Made by a program: the position numbers and the translations under genes
Part shown: piece by piece, positions 49,778-58,481 of the stretch
How the letters are laid out: each line of letters begins with the position of its first letter
How positions within the stretch are numbered: position 1 is the first letter of the stretch
NCBI RefSeq assembly: GCF_022163125.1
Contig: NZ_CP091881.1
Location: 3,534,001-3,598,000, forward strand
Source: Paenibacillus sp. HWE-109
Lineage (GTDB): Bacteria > Bacillota > Bacilli > Paenibacillales > NBRC-103111
Length of the DNA stretch: 64,000 bases
Direction of reading: 5' to 3'
The notes under the pieces: model-generated
Databases searched by the model: none
Seen by the model: only the letters and a program-made list of their open reading frames with translations
Told to the model about the DNA's origin: nothing

Positions 49778-51130
49778 TCAAAAATTACTCACAAATTGCG
49801 CAGCCGCCTCCGTACCTTTCGGTAACTCCCGCAAAACGCCGTAATCCATCAGCGCCAGCAAGTCGATCGCGAATCCCTCGCCACCATTACGGCCCTTTTC
49901 AACGCCGATTCTTCCGTTACCATCTACAGCATCGAACGCGAATAAGTTCGTCGCGATTTCTAATACAGCCTTCGTCGTTTTCACTTGATCGCGCCTCGGC
50001 AGCTTTAATTCGCGCCTCCCCTCGTCGTCCGCATCGGACTTTTCCGTTGATGACGCTTGTATCGCGAATATGCCGACGACGTCGTTCGCTCCGATAATCT
50101 GTTCGAATTTGCGCGCAGCTTGTTCGGCCGCACCACCCGCCGTCTTATTCACGTTAGAACCGTAGATATCGCTGAGTCCGTAAAAAGGATCGATTACACA
50201 TACGTCAATTTCCGGATTTTGCTGGAGCTCGCGGTCTAAGTCCGCCAGTGTTCGCGTTAGATCACGGTCGCCCTTCGCTTGAAGATATAGCGCGCCAGGA
50301 TAATATTCGTTGAGCGCGTCAACAACGCTAAGAAAATACGTTTCTATTTCACCGTCAAGCTGACCGCTGAGTATCGCCTTATTGGGGATACCGACTTTCT
50401 GCGCTAGTTCATCGTGGTCGAGCGCACCTTCGCGAGCCGTTATTATAGAGAGTAAACGCGATAACCACAGATACGCTTTGAGCTCGTAAGACTTAACGAG
50501 AACCTTCGCCCCTTGGCGCAGCAGCTCGTCGACCAAACACGCGATAAGATACGACTTGCCTCGGCCAGACTCCGCCATGACTCCGTAAATGTCACCGGAA
50601 TAGAGGCCGCCAATTTCCGCGTTCAGCGATTCGAACGGCGTTTTCCACAGTTTGAACGAGCGGCCGTCTTTGCGCTTCTCGTACTCCGCGCGGAACTCAT
50701 GACGGAGCGTATCGAGTGTTTTGAAGTTCAACACACGGACCTGTGTTCCCATTGTAATACGATCGGATACCTCACGCAAGTAATTTCCGAAGTCCTCAGC
50801 GGATTTTTCCGTAAACTTTTGCGATATCTCACCGGACTCGAACCATTCCGCGAATAACCGCTTGCCGGACGCGTCTTTCAGCCGTTTCGCGAGGAATTCG
50901 TATGAGTCCGTCACGGCCGGAATATACGTGAAACCGTCGATCTCGCCGACAAGAGTCGCGTATGAGGGCGCTTGTCCTTTATTCGCATCCGCGTGTTGTA
51001 GTACGAAACGGACCCCGCGTTTTTCAACGTCCGTTGCGAAATCCGATTCGGTTATTGAGTAACGAATGAGCGCGCCTATATCGTTATCGTCGACGATTTT
51101 CGATATTAACTGTTCGCCATAATTTGCCAT
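49778..51130 (-). CDS. Replicative DNA helicase, DnaB/RecA-type
   Basis: 450 residues, ATG start. Walker A VMAESGRGKSYLIACLVDEL; Walker B VCVIDPFYGLSD; later FAIQASSTEKSD and a Lys/Arg loop LKLPRRDQVKTTKAVLEIA. N-terminal part is helical. Unwinds phage DNA; neighbours are primase and helicase loader. A TTGACA box with 17-bp spacing to TAATGG lies about 40 bases upstream of the ribosome site. Confidence 0.88.
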   Translation of the reverse strand: MANYGEQLISKIVDDNDIGALIRYSITESDFATDVEKRGVRFVLQHADANKGQAPSYATLVGEIDGFTYIPAVTDSYEFLAKRLKDASGKRLFAEWFESGEISQKFTEKSAEDFGNYLREVSDRITMGTQVRVLNFKTLDTLRHEFRAEYEKRKDGRSFKLWKTPFESLNAEIGGLYSGDIYGVMAESGRGKSYLIACLVDELLRQGAKVLVKSYELKAYLWLSRLLSIITAREGALDHDELAQKVGIPNKAILSGQLDGEIETYFLSVVDALNEYYPGALYLQAKGDRDLTRTLADLDRELQQNPEIDVCVIDPFYGLSDIYGSNVNKTAGGAAEQAARKFEQIIGANDVVGIFAIQASSTEKSDADDEGRRELKLPRRDQVKTTKAVLEIATNLFAFDAVDGNGRIGVEKGRNGGEGFAIDLLALMDYGVLRELPKGTEAAAQFVSNF

Positions 51131-51208
51131 GCGTGCTTTACACCTCCGATTATATATTGGGCGTGTCCATTACGTAAAACTCAGAAAACTGTCAAAAACG
51201 GTGATTTT

Positions 51209-51367
51209 TCATTTTAAGGAAATCTTGTATACACGCGTATACATGTATACAAAACGTATACTTTTTATCAGAATATCTCTAGCTTCGTTTACATCAAGCC
51301 ATAGCTTGAGAACATACGTTATTAGAGACAATCTGTAAACACGAGTTAACTCATCTTTATAAGTCAT
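51209..51367 (-). CDS. Possible small protein, 52 residues
   Basis: ATG at 51367; MTYKDELT then YRLSLITYVLKLWLDVNEAR. An upstream GGGAGGT is about 20 bases away, so the start is uncertain and a TTG further upstream is possible. The 3' end overlaps the GTATAC cluster. Could be non-coding. Confidence 0.3.
   Translation of the reverse strand: MTYKDELTRVYRLSLITYVLKLWLDVNEARDILIKSIRFVYMYTRVYKISLK
51226..51261. repeat. Cluster of GTATAC palindromes upstream of helicase gene
   Basis: Four GTATAC-type units in 36 bases, with TGTATACAAA also at 51371-51380 and 51435-51444. Candidate operator array in the 372-base stretch between loader and helicase genes. Confidence 0.55.
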
Positions 51368-51502
51368 CGATGTATACAAAAACTGGTCTCTACCTCCCAT
51401 AAAGTAAACAAAAACGCACTCACCGCATACTTTCTGTATACAAACGCTAGTTATGGATTCGTCGGAGGTATACTGCCTAAACTCTTATTTTCTCCGTTTT
51501 GC

Positions 51503-52291
51503 TCACTTTCTCATTCCCCTATTACTCGTCCCCTGGAACGATATCTCCACGCACATATCACGCACTCGATCAGCCAGGCGCGCGTCATACAACCGCATAA
51601 GTTCCGCCATCGGTAGATTCGACGTATAAATAGTCGGAAGCCCGTCCGTAGTCCTTGCGTTAATTATTACGTGTAGATCTGCGCGAAAAGCTTCGCTGGC
51701 ATCACGCACACCTACGTCATCCATAACGAGAAAGGGTACGCGTGCACTGATAATCTGCTTCTCGTAGTAACGTGCGGCGGCAGGCGCTGCTACGTCTTCA
51801 GGTACGCGCGGTCTATTGAACGCGTTGAAATCCGTCTGCCACTCGTTCACATCGAGAAAATATGCGGGCCTGTCTGACGCTTGCCTATTGCGCCTGAGAG
51901 ATCCAATGTAATTAACGATGAGATATTCGTTAAGGAGAGCGGCAGCCGTCGTCGTCTTACCGGTGCCTGGTTCCGCGGAATATAGATACAACGATTTGAT
52001 GCGTTTGGCGCCGTCATCAAATTGTCGAGTAAATGTTTCCGCATAAGAACCGATGAATGTTCCGAGTGCCATCGCGTCGCTGCCTATACGAACGATGGAA
52101 TCACGACTCGGCGCATTCTTGAGCGTTAGCAACCGGTAATCTGACGGAAGGTTAGCCGCTGCTGCGCGCCCTCCCTTGCCGGAGAAACCGTGATTAGCTA
52201 CGTAAGGACCGCATTGCGCGCTACATTTGTCCGTATTGGCGTACGTACATTGTTCGCGTAGAATGCATTTACTAGCGTGGTTATGGGACAA
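51503..52291 (-). CDS. Helicase loader, DnaC/DnaI-type AAA+ ATPase
   Basis: 262 residues. Cys cluster at the N terminus (CILREQCTYANTDKCSAQC), as in DnaI-like loaders with zinc sites; Walker A YSAEPGTGKTTTAAALLNEY; Walker B FLVMDDVGVRD; sensor 1 IYTSNLPMAEL; sensor 2 region ARLADRVRDM. Loads the helicase onto the phage origin. Confidence 0.85.
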   Translation of the reverse strand: MSHNHASKCILREQCTYANTDKCSAQCGPYVANHGFSGKGGRAAAANLPSDYRLLTLKNAPSRDSIVRIGSDAMALGTFIGSYAETFTRQFDDGAKRIKSLYLYSAEPGTGKTTTAAALLNEYLIVNYIGSLRRNRQASDRPAYFLDVNEWQTDFNAFNRPRVPEDVAAPAAARYYEKQIISARVPFLVMDDVGVRDASEAFRADLHVIINARTTDGLPTIYTSNLPMAELMRLYDARLADRVRDMCVEISFQGTSNRGMRK

Positions 52292-52331
52292 CGTTTGATC
52301 ACCATCCTTTGGCGCTATTTATTATTAACTC

Positions 52332-52361
52332 ATGCATTTACTATAAGCCAAGCGTTTTGGT
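52332..52361 (+). promoter_or_regulatory. Plus-strand promoter for gene 52446
   Basis: TTTACT, 18 bp, TATAAT with TGG before it (extended -10). Confidence 0.6.
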
Positions 52362-52445
52362 ATAATTTATTAAATACTAATTCTACACCTAAATTTTCCT
52401 ACGTTGGCTTTTAAAATCAACTAATTCTAAGGAGGTAAAGTTAAG

Positions 52446-52883
52446 ATGATTAGTTCTTCTCAGCTAAACTCTATAGAATGGGTCTCTAAAGAAAAAGTGC
52501 GATTAAAACAAATAATAAGGGATAATAAAAGAGACGGTTTATTTCTACTGAGAGTACAAGTATGCCTACTTTGGTTAATGAAGTTTAAGCAGACGGATAT
52601 TACAGAAATAACCTCTCTATCAAAGGTTACAGTCAATAAGTACATCTCAGATTATAAAATAGATACATCATTTAAAGAGAAGAAACATTTAAAATCTGGG
52701 CGGCCTTCATTTTTATCTAAAAAACAAACAGCATTACTAATAAAGAACTTGAATGATATTAGTTTTCTCGCGACACATTACAACTTAGATATGATAGGCG
52801 CTTGGGTAATGCGAGAGTTTAATGTTTCTTATTCGGAAAAAGGGTTACAAAAACTGTTACTTAGACTGGGAATAGATATATAA
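52446..52883 (+). CDS. Stand-alone IS630-transposase-like N-terminal DNA-binding protein
   Basis: 145 residues, ATG behind AAGGAGGTAAAGTTAAG. First HTH: FKQTDITEITSLSKVTVNKY; then HLKSGRPSFLSKKQ; then winged-helix end GAWVMREFNVSYSEKGLQKL, with LLRLGIDI last. This is the two-HTH N terminus of IS630/Tc1-type transposases, but the DDE catalytic domain is absent and no inverted repeats flank it. Strongly AT-rich, plus strand, own promoter: likely a repurposed regulator inserted in the replication operon. Confidence 0.65.
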   Translation: MISSSQLNSIEWVSKEKVRLKQIIRDNKRDGLFLLRVQVCLLWLMKFKQTDITEITSLSKVTVNKYISDYKIDTSFKEKKHLKSGRPSFLSKKQTALLIKNLNDISFLATHYNLDMIGAWVMREFNVSYSEKGLQKLLLRLGIDI

Positions 52884-52889
52884 ATACTT

Positions 52890-53312
52890 TTACAACCACG
52901 CAGCCACTTCGCCCGCACTCGGACCGCTTACCTCCGCAGCCGCACGCCTTTCTCGCGCCTCTTTCTCCGCAAGAATCCTCGGCAACAACCGACTTGCCAC
53001 GTACGATAATACGAAGCCGGCCGTTAGCTGCGGATAGTCACGTGTCGGCTTATACTCGCGGAATGCCTCGTCAAATACCTCGCGCAGAACTTCTCCGCCG
53101 TACTGCGTTAAATTACGTTTGATCACCGCCTGCTCAAACGACCAATTCCTCATTGGTACATATTGCTCGACACTGTAGAGCTCGCGATTTTGGTCGGCGA
53201 AATATGCAGAGACTGTGCGGACGTTCCACTTATCGTGCGGAAGATTACGCCAGTCGGACGTGTTAACTTTCGGTGGCTTCGGTTGTTTCGGCGCTGCTTG
53301 TTTACGTGGCAT
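52890..53312 (-). CDS. Replication-region protein, 140 residues, unknown
   Basis: ATG at 53312 behind CTCCTC-complement GAGGAGGTGAGCGAT (a longer frame to 53384 has no site). N terminus MPRKQAAPKQPKPPKVNTSD is Lys/Pro-rich; the rest helical (REVFDEAFREYKPTRDYPQL, LLPRILAEKEARERRAA). Directly precedes the loader gene in transcription order; could be a helicase or loader partner. The 310 bases up to 53622 show only AT-rich sequence without genes. Confidence 0.6.
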   Translation of the reverse strand: MPRKQAAPKQPKPPKVNTSDWRNLPHDKWNVRTVSAYFADQNRELYSVEQYVPMRNWSFEQAVIKRNLTQYGGEVLREVFDEAFREYKPTRDYPQLTAGFVLSYVASRLLPRILAEKEARERRAAAEVSGPSAGEVAAWL

Positions 53313-53622
53313 ATCGCTCACCTCCTCTGCACACTTATACGATACGATATTAGTAAAGTTTAGGGAAACCGCAAAAACAGCCAAATCCGCTGATTACGCT
53401 TTTATTGGTGAACCCTTCTGCATACCCTTATTAATACCCTAATTAGTACCATCAAGGTACTTTATTTACTCTACTTATCCGTAGGTCTATTTAGTATTTT
53501 ATATCAGAAAAGCATCTCAAAAGTACATCCAGACGTTAACTCTCTTATTCAAGCTAAATCGTAATCTTACGTTAATTCTCGCATAACTTGCTGTCACAAT
53601 GCTATAGACGCGATGTGCGGAT

Positions 53623-54042
53623 TTAGCACAAGTCTAGTTCGCGCACAAGTCTACGCGCAAACATTCGATCGGAGAATGCGGCAGTCCCTACGCACTGTCC
53701 ACCGTCCCACCTATTTACGTCATTGCGCGCCCTTTGGTATACGTCCGAAAGTACCTCTCGTAACCGGTCGACTTCCGCTTCAGCGTCTACAGCCCGTTTA
53801 ATTGCGTGCGGCCAACCGGTGCGTGCTTCGGTAATAAAACGTGCGTCGTATTCTTTTACATCCAAATATGACATATCATCGCCTTCAGCACGAACTACGT
53901 CCGTCCGCAGGTCCTCCGTACATATCGGGCAATCCTGACCAGTGTAATGTACCCAAGGTCCCGCCGTCGCCGCGTCACATATCGCCAGGTCAGCGGTTAG
54001 GTCACGATCGGTTAAGTTTGGTATATTTTTCATAATTAGCAT
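53623..54042 (-). CDS. Phage protein of unknown function, 139 residues
   Basis: ATG after AAGGAGTGAT. MLIMKNIPNLTDRDLTADLA, GPWVHYTGQDCPICTED (Cys pair), YLDVKEYDARFITEARTGWP, then coiled coil AVDAEAEVDRLREVL. The ITEAR...WP pattern is found in a frequent phage protein type (ead/Ea22-like) of unknown function. The TGTAAATAA-type sites lie upstream. Confidence 0.6.
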   Translation of the reverse strand: MLIMKNIPNLTDRDLTADLAICDAATAGPWVHYTGQDCPICTEDLRTDVVRAEGDDMSYLDVKEYDARFITEARTGWPHAIKRAVDAEAEVDRLREVLSDVYQRARNDVNRWDGGQCVGTAAFSDRMFARRLVRELDLC

Positions 54043-54055
54043 ATCACTCCTTAAC

Positions 54056-54133
54056 AATATTTACAAACGCTAATTTAAATTGTTACATTTGTAAATAATA
54101 TTATTACTTTTATATCGTACAAATGTAAATAAA
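54056..54133 (-). promoter_or_regulatory. AT-rich promoter with repeated TGTAAATAA motifs
   Basis: TGTAAATAAT (54090-54099), TGTAAATAAA (54124-54133) and inverted ATTTACAAA (54058-54067); minus TTTACA -17- TAATAA fits a promoter. Same motif as around the gene at 49317-49658. Confidence 0.55.
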
Positions 54134-54143
54134 TTTATATACG

Positions 54144-54488
54144 TCACTCACCGTTAACCTCCTGCGCCTTCCAGCACGTTTGATCTCCGCGTTTAGATTC
54201 CGTGAGGACTAGCGCTCCAATTGGACGGCCTGCAAGCACCTTTAGTAAGTCAACGGTAAATATATTCACGCTACGTCCGCTCTCGACGTGTTTCAAATAT
54301 ACGCGATTGCCAGAGGACCGCTCGAATACGAATTCGCCCATAATGACTTCCTTCGGAACGTCGGTCGCGATGAAGGTTCCACCGCAATCCCCCTCGTAAT
54401 AGCCGTGCTTACGCCGAGCGTTCCAGCTATTCGTCGTATGTCCGCATTTGTCACATACCGCTTTCCTAATCGTTTTATTAGCCGCCAT
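54144..54488 (-). CDS. Zinc-containing phage protein, 114 residues
   Basis: ATG at 54488 behind CGAAGGGGTGAACGCGTA. MAANKTIRKAVCDKCGHTTN, GYYEGDCGGTF: Cys pairs for a zinc knuckle; then a beta part VYLKHVESGRSVNIFTVDLL and ESKRGDQTCW. Function unknown. Confidence 0.6.
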   Translation of the reverse strand: MAANKTIRKAVCDKCGHTTNSWNARRKHGYYEGDCGGTFIATDVPKEVIMGEFVFERSSGNRVYLKHVESGRSVNIFTVDLLKVLAGRPIGALVLTESKRGDQTCWKAQEVNGE

Positions 54489-54877
54489 TACGCGTTCACC
54501 CCTTCGATTTTTATACCGAGCGTGTCGATGACGAATCTCGCTCCGGCAACAAATCCGCGATCGAACTCTCTCTGCGCAGTCAATAGCCCATGTTCTGCGG
54601 TATAGCATTTATCCGTGTACATTCTTCTAATCTCCGCATGAACCCGTTGTTCTGCCGTGAGATCGCGATCATAATCGTTGATTAGCGCTGAAATTAGAGT
54701 ATCGAAATTAGTGCCGCCTTCTTCTGTGACATAACGACGCAGCGTCAGCGCGGACGGTCCCATACCGCCACGAACCGCTAGTTCGATGATTTGAGCGTTA
54801 TTTAGACTACCGGCGCGGAAAGTCTCGATCGCATCCGCAACCTCATTCGGCAATGTCACGCGCTTTATGTCGCTCAT
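54488..54877 (-). CDS. DUF1642-like phage protein, 129 residues
   Basis: ATG at 54877 behind AAAGGAGGACGTAAG. KRVTLPNEVADAIETFRAG at the start and a GGTNFDTLISALINDYDRDL middle are characteristic of DUF1642-type phage proteins. Function unknown. No gene is seen in 54878-55051. Confidence 0.65.
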   Translation of the reverse strand: MSDIKRVTLPNEVADAIETFRAGSLNNAQIIELAVRGGMGPSALTLRRYVTEEGGTNFDTLISALINDYDRDLTAEQRVHAEIRRMYTDKCYTAEHGLLTAQREFDRGFVAGARFVIDTLGIKIEGVNA

Positions 54878-55051
54878 CTTACGTCCTCCTTTATATTTGT
54901 GCAAACCGCAAAATTGTCTCTAATAGCCCGTCTTCGCGAGAAATTCACGCTATAAACCTACCGCAATGCATATAAACCCTTATTTCGGTATAAATACGTA
55001 CAAACGTTCGCTAAACACTTCAAAATCCCACACCAGTCCTACGAAAAATAA

Positions 55052-55384
55052 TTATGCAACTATTTCCCTTATCCCTGCCGTCAATTCCGTAAGTGCCCGC
55101 CGTTCTTCCATGATCGCGTAAATATAGCCCGCCATCTCCTCTGACTCACCCCACGCTGACCGCACCGCCACCGTTTGAATAACCGCTTCAAGGCCCGCCA
55201 GTGTAAATCCGTAGAATGCCGCCTGCCGCCACTCATCGCGAGGAACATAGACGTAACCCTCCGCTGGATTAACGGGCGGCTTAACCGTGTGGCGGCGTTC
55301 GAGGATAAAGTTGCGATCGCCATCCGTTGTTAGGCGGAAGTCTGGCGTTAGAACAATCGATTTGTTTGCGTTAGTTTGCGTCAT
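55052..55384 (-). CDS. Phage protein of unknown function, 110 residues
   Basis: ATG at 55384 behind AAGGAGGCGCAAT. MTQTNANKSIVLTPDFRLTT, NFILERRHTVKPPVNPAEGY, then GYIYAIMEERRALTELTAGI. The FxLTTDxxNFILERR pattern is common in Gram-positive phage proteins without known function. Confidence 0.65.
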   Translation of the reverse strand: MTQTNANKSIVLTPDFRLTTDGDRNFILERRHTVKPPVNPAEGYVYVPRDEWRQAAFYGFTLAGLEAVIQTVAVRSAWGESEEMAGYIYAIMEERRALTELTAGIREIVA

Positions 55385-56282
55385 ATTGCGCCTCCTTAAA
55401 TATTGCGTCAATAATATCGTCTCGCATGGCAGGGGTTATCGGAGAGCCAGCAGCGTTCTTATGACCGCCTCCTTCGTACTGTTTCGCGAATAATCCGACG
55501 TCCACTTTGTCGAGCCCGCGATAGCTAACGGACCTTGACGGATTTATTATCGCGATAAAATCTACGTTCGGATATTCAAACGGTAGGCGATTGCTGAGTT
55601 CGCTATAATAACGCTCAGCGAATACGATTCCGATGAAATGGCCGCCAATTTTTCGTATAATGAGTTCGCGTTTTTTAGATTCCGTATACTCGCGAGCCTT
55701 TTCTGAATCTAACTGTAGCAGCAAACGCTCGGTGTCCGTAAACTCAATCGATAAACTATCGGTAAAACGCCGCACAAACCGATCGCGTCCAATGATATAA
55801 AGGAGGTCGTTCAGTTCTCTCGCGCTGTCATCGTTATACACCGTGGACCATTCCCACGTATCGTAGCGTCGAACCGTCTCTGTAAATGAAGCGAGGTCGA
55901 ACCTTTCCGATGGGTACCGAAGCGTTTCGAAGAAGAACATCTCCGTACCGGAACGCTTGCCTCCGTGTGGAGAATCCGTTTCAACAAAAGCCCAGCTATA
56001 TCTGTTTAGCCACAGCGCGGTAGGATGGTGGTCTAACAGCATCACTTTTCCGGAAAACTCCGATAACCGATCCGCGACTTCTTCGTTAACGCTTATGTCC
56101 GTGATGTAGATAAATTCGTAGTTGTCCGTAATCCCTGCGGACAGGAAATCCGCGATCTTCTGATTTACGTCATGATAATCGCAATACTCAATGTCTATGC
56201 GGTCACCGAATGTGTGGAGCGCAACGATAGCGCAGCCTACTCCGTCTAAGTCCGTATGTGTAAAAAGTTTAATCCGACTCAT
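55371..56282 (-). CDS. DHH/DHHA1-family phosphoesterase (nanoRNase-like)
   Basis: 303 residues, ATG start. Motif I FTHTDLDGVGCAIV, motif III VMLLDHHPTALWL (DHH), C-terminal DHHA1 GLFAKQYEGGGHKNAAGSP. Mn-dependent; relatives (NrnA, RecJ-like) degrade short oligonucleotides or cyclic dinucleotide products. In a phage it might recycle nucleotides or remove signalling dinucleotides of host defence; the latter is speculation. Confidence 0.85.
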   Translation of the reverse strand: MSRIKLFTHTDLDGVGCAIVALHTFGDRIDIEYCDYHDVNQKIADFLSAGITDNYEFIYITDISVNEEVADRLSEFSGKVMLLDHHPTALWLNRYSWAFVETDSPHGGKRSGTEMFFFETLRYPSERFDLASFTETVRRYDTWEWSTVYNDDSARELNDLLYIIGRDRFVRRFTDSLSIEFTDTERLLLQLDSEKAREYTESKKRELIIRKIGGHFIGIVFAERYYSELSNRLPFEYPNVDFIAIINPSRSVSYRGLDKVDVGLFAKQYEGGGHKNAAGSPITPAMRDDIIDAIFKEAQYDAN

Positions 56283-56653
56283 GCTCGCGCCTCCTCAATT
56301 ATCCATTTACCGCGGATCTCATCTTCGCGAAATATTATTCGCCAGCCGTCCTTCTTTAGTCCGCGGTCCCCGGTTACTTCCGATTTAATCCACGCGCCCT
56401 TTTCGTACGCTGCGAATGCAGTCGCGAAGTCTACGAGCTGCTGGCGTTTGCGCCATTCGTAACTAGCGAGAATGTCCGTAGTAGGTACGAACGTTTCAAC
56501 ATCCTGGAAGAAACGCGGATCATTCCACACTAACGCTTTAGACGCGTAGTTAGCGTACGCCGTAAAAGTAACCGCGCTTCCTTCAAACGGCCCACTCGCG
56601 ACCTCGTACGTTTCCCCTTCTCGAATATCGCGTAACATTTCCCACGTTTTCAT
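56279..56653 (-). CDS. Phage protein of unknown function, 124 residues
   Basis: ATG start, overlapped by the DHH gene. MKTWEMLRDIREGETYEVAS, FVPTTDILASYEWRKRQQLV, FAAYEKGAWIKSEVTG. The ML-x2-I-x-EG...WxxK type occurs in many firmicute phages next to replication genes; function unknown. Confidence 0.65.
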   Translation of the reverse strand: MKTWEMLRDIREGETYEVASGPFEGSAVTFTAYANYASKALVWNDPRFFQDVETFVPTTDILASYEWRKRQQLVDFATAFAAYEKGAWIKSEVTGDRGLKKDGWRIIFREDEIRGKWIIEEARA

Positions 56654-57340
56654 ATAGCGGGCCTCCTCGTTTTCTGCCGCAGCAGGATTGTGTGATTACA
56701 GTAGCAAAATAGGACATGTTTGTTCGCAATCAACCGCAGCCAAATTGAGTAGGTTTCACGGGAAGCTGGCGGGATCTTAACGTTGGGTTAACGTATAGAG
56801 AACGTTAATAACGTTATAAGAGCGTATATAAAGATCTTTAAAGATATATAAAGATCTAAGTACTTAAGATCTAACGATATTCACTACGTTCATATCGTTT
56901 CGCCACGGATAAACCCGTTCCGTAGCGAATCAATTAAACATAGACCTTATCGCGCAAAGGGTTTCGTAAGAAAACCCAACCAAACGGACAGCACGGGCCA
57001 CCAGTTTCGCAAGTCCTACCGTAGCCACCGAATCCCCGCCGTGACTTTACCGTGGAATTTGCGCGAAATTAGGCGTTTTGGTAGCGAGTTGGAACATTTT
57101 ATCATCCGTAATGTTAAACGCGCTAATTTGACGGTAAAACGAAGGCGAAACGTAATAGCGGTATTTTTCGAATTGCTTGCGTTAATCGATTGAGTGCGTA
57201 GCAGGATCGTATGACTACAGTAGCAAAATAAGATATGTTTTTTAGCGTCATCCGAGACGCCTAAAACGGCATTCAAGTATACGATATTACGTACAATGAA
57301 GCGTATTTACGTTATTTGAACGCTGTAAACGGCCTTTAAG
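56654..57340. repeat. Gene-poor region with two 40-bp repeats
   Basis: Copies at 56682-56721 and 57201-57240 share the core ACAGTAGCAAAATA and differ at five positions, all transitions. Between them are AT-rich runs with several GATCT/AAGATC units (about 56826-56880). No convincing gene. Possible origin, small-RNA or regulatory region ahead of the leftward early operon. Confidence 0.6.
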
Positions 57341-57469
57341 TTAAACGGTGAAACTCAGATATCGACGCAGCCAAACGCGGCGGACGCGTTCGTTACCACG
57401 TGATAGCTCGGCGAGTTCGAGGAATATGCGTGGTGGACACGCGGCGAAATCGAGTACTTTAGCGCTCAT
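57341..57469 (-). CDS. Small basic protein, 42 residues
   Basis: ATG 7 nt after AAAGGAGG, overlapping the HNH stop (ATGA). MSAKVLDFAACPPRIFLELA, then RGNERVRRVWLRRYLSFTV. Arg-rich; function unknown. Confidence 0.6.
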   Translation of the reverse strand: MSAKVLDFAACPPRIFLELAELSRGNERVRRVWLRRYLSFTV

Positions 57470-58440
57470 GAGGCGGCCTCCTTTCGTTCGTGATTACCGA
57501 AGTCAATACGAATTGGGAACGCGATTCCCGTTGATTCGCGCCAAAGTTCAAGCGATGAGACAACGTAACCATAGCGTTCATTATCGCGTTTGATTTCGTC
57601 AATTGTGCGTGAATTAGCGTAACACCAGTCGACAAACTGCCTATATTCATCGAAGGTGAGTCCGTTTAAGTCCGCGAGATACGCGACTACGTCTGCGAAT
57701 CGATTGGCGTCGATATCGGTGCGCGTGCGTATCCATTCGAAGGGGTTAGCGTCGTTTTTGGAGCAATTTACACTTTGCGACAGCGGGATGATATTTCCTA
57801 AGTAGGTACCCCCGTGACCGGTTGCGATGGCGATAAAATGATCGTCGTCTAATCGAGATATTCTTTGTGTAAGTGCGCACAAAGTACCAAACATATCTTT
57901 CATGTCTCTGCGTATTTCATCTGACCACTGTAGTGTCAAACATTTCTTTAATGTTCTGTACTTCAATCTTTGCACTGCACATTTGAATCGGTTCCGCCTC
58001 TCCCAACTTTGTTTATTGAGAGAACATCGCTCTAAATTATTAAGCCTCCAGTTATTGGATAATTCTCTCTGATAGAGCGCGTTTTCTACACGCCATTTTT
58101 TGCGTGCTTTTCTCATACGATCTTGATTCCCCTCTCTCCAACGACGATTAATTTCTTGAATTTGTTCCCTTCGTTGGCCGTACCTAAGTTGACTTATTTC
58201 CTTGATACACTCCTTACAATGAGGTTTTCTCCCTGTGGGATTCCGTGAAGCTACGTGATACTCCACCAACACCTTCACAACGAAGCACTTCGTACACTCC
58301 TTCGCGTCAACTTCCTCCGCCTGCCTATCCGCGATTCTATACATAAGCAACTTAGTCAACTCAACGTGTTTCCGTCGCTTTTTTACCTCAACGATTGCCC
58401 CGACGCTACTACTTCGTTTACTAACGCCCGCCTTCGACAT
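57466..58440 (-). CDS. HNH endonuclease with N-terminal zinc finger
   Basis: 324 residues from ATG 58440, 9 nt from GGAGGT. CTKCF...KPHCKECIKEISQL (C-x2-C pairs) form a zinc finger; a long basic helix region follows; catalytic HNH core is DDDHFIAIATGHGGTYLGNI with PLSQSVNCSKNDANPF. Free-standing or packaging-associated nuclease. Nearest gene to the right attachment end and driven from palindrome B. Confidence 0.75.
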   Translation of the reverse strand: MSKAGVSKRSSSVGAIVEVKKRRKHVELTKLLMYRIADRQAEEVDAKECTKCFVVKVLVEYHVASRNPTGRKPHCKECIKEISQLRYGQRREQIQEINRRWREGNQDRMRKARKKWRVENALYQRELSNNWRLNNLERCSLNKQSWERRNRFKCAVQRLKYRTLKKCLTLQWSDEIRRDMKDMFGTLCALTQRISRLDDDHFIAIATGHGGTYLGNIIPLSQSVNCSKNDANPFEWIRTRTDIDANRFADVVAYLADLNGLTFDEYRQFVDWCYANSRTIDEIKRDNERYGYVVSSLELWRESTGIAFPIRIDFGNHERKEAAS

Positions 58441-58481
58441 GTTACCGTTACCTCCTTCGTTTTCCACTTATACTTCCTCTA

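Noticed and set aside
51129..51338. Plus-strand 69-codon frame over the helicase leader
   Set aside because: Opposes the helicase promoter region, no ribosome site, low-complexity AT-rich translation.
52446..52883. A complete insertion sequence
   Set aside because: No catalytic domain and no terminal inverted repeats or target duplication seen at the borders.
57016..57276. Minus-strand 86-codon frame in the gene-poor right region
   Set aside because: No ribosome site and it runs through one of the 40-bp repeats; composition is not protein-like.
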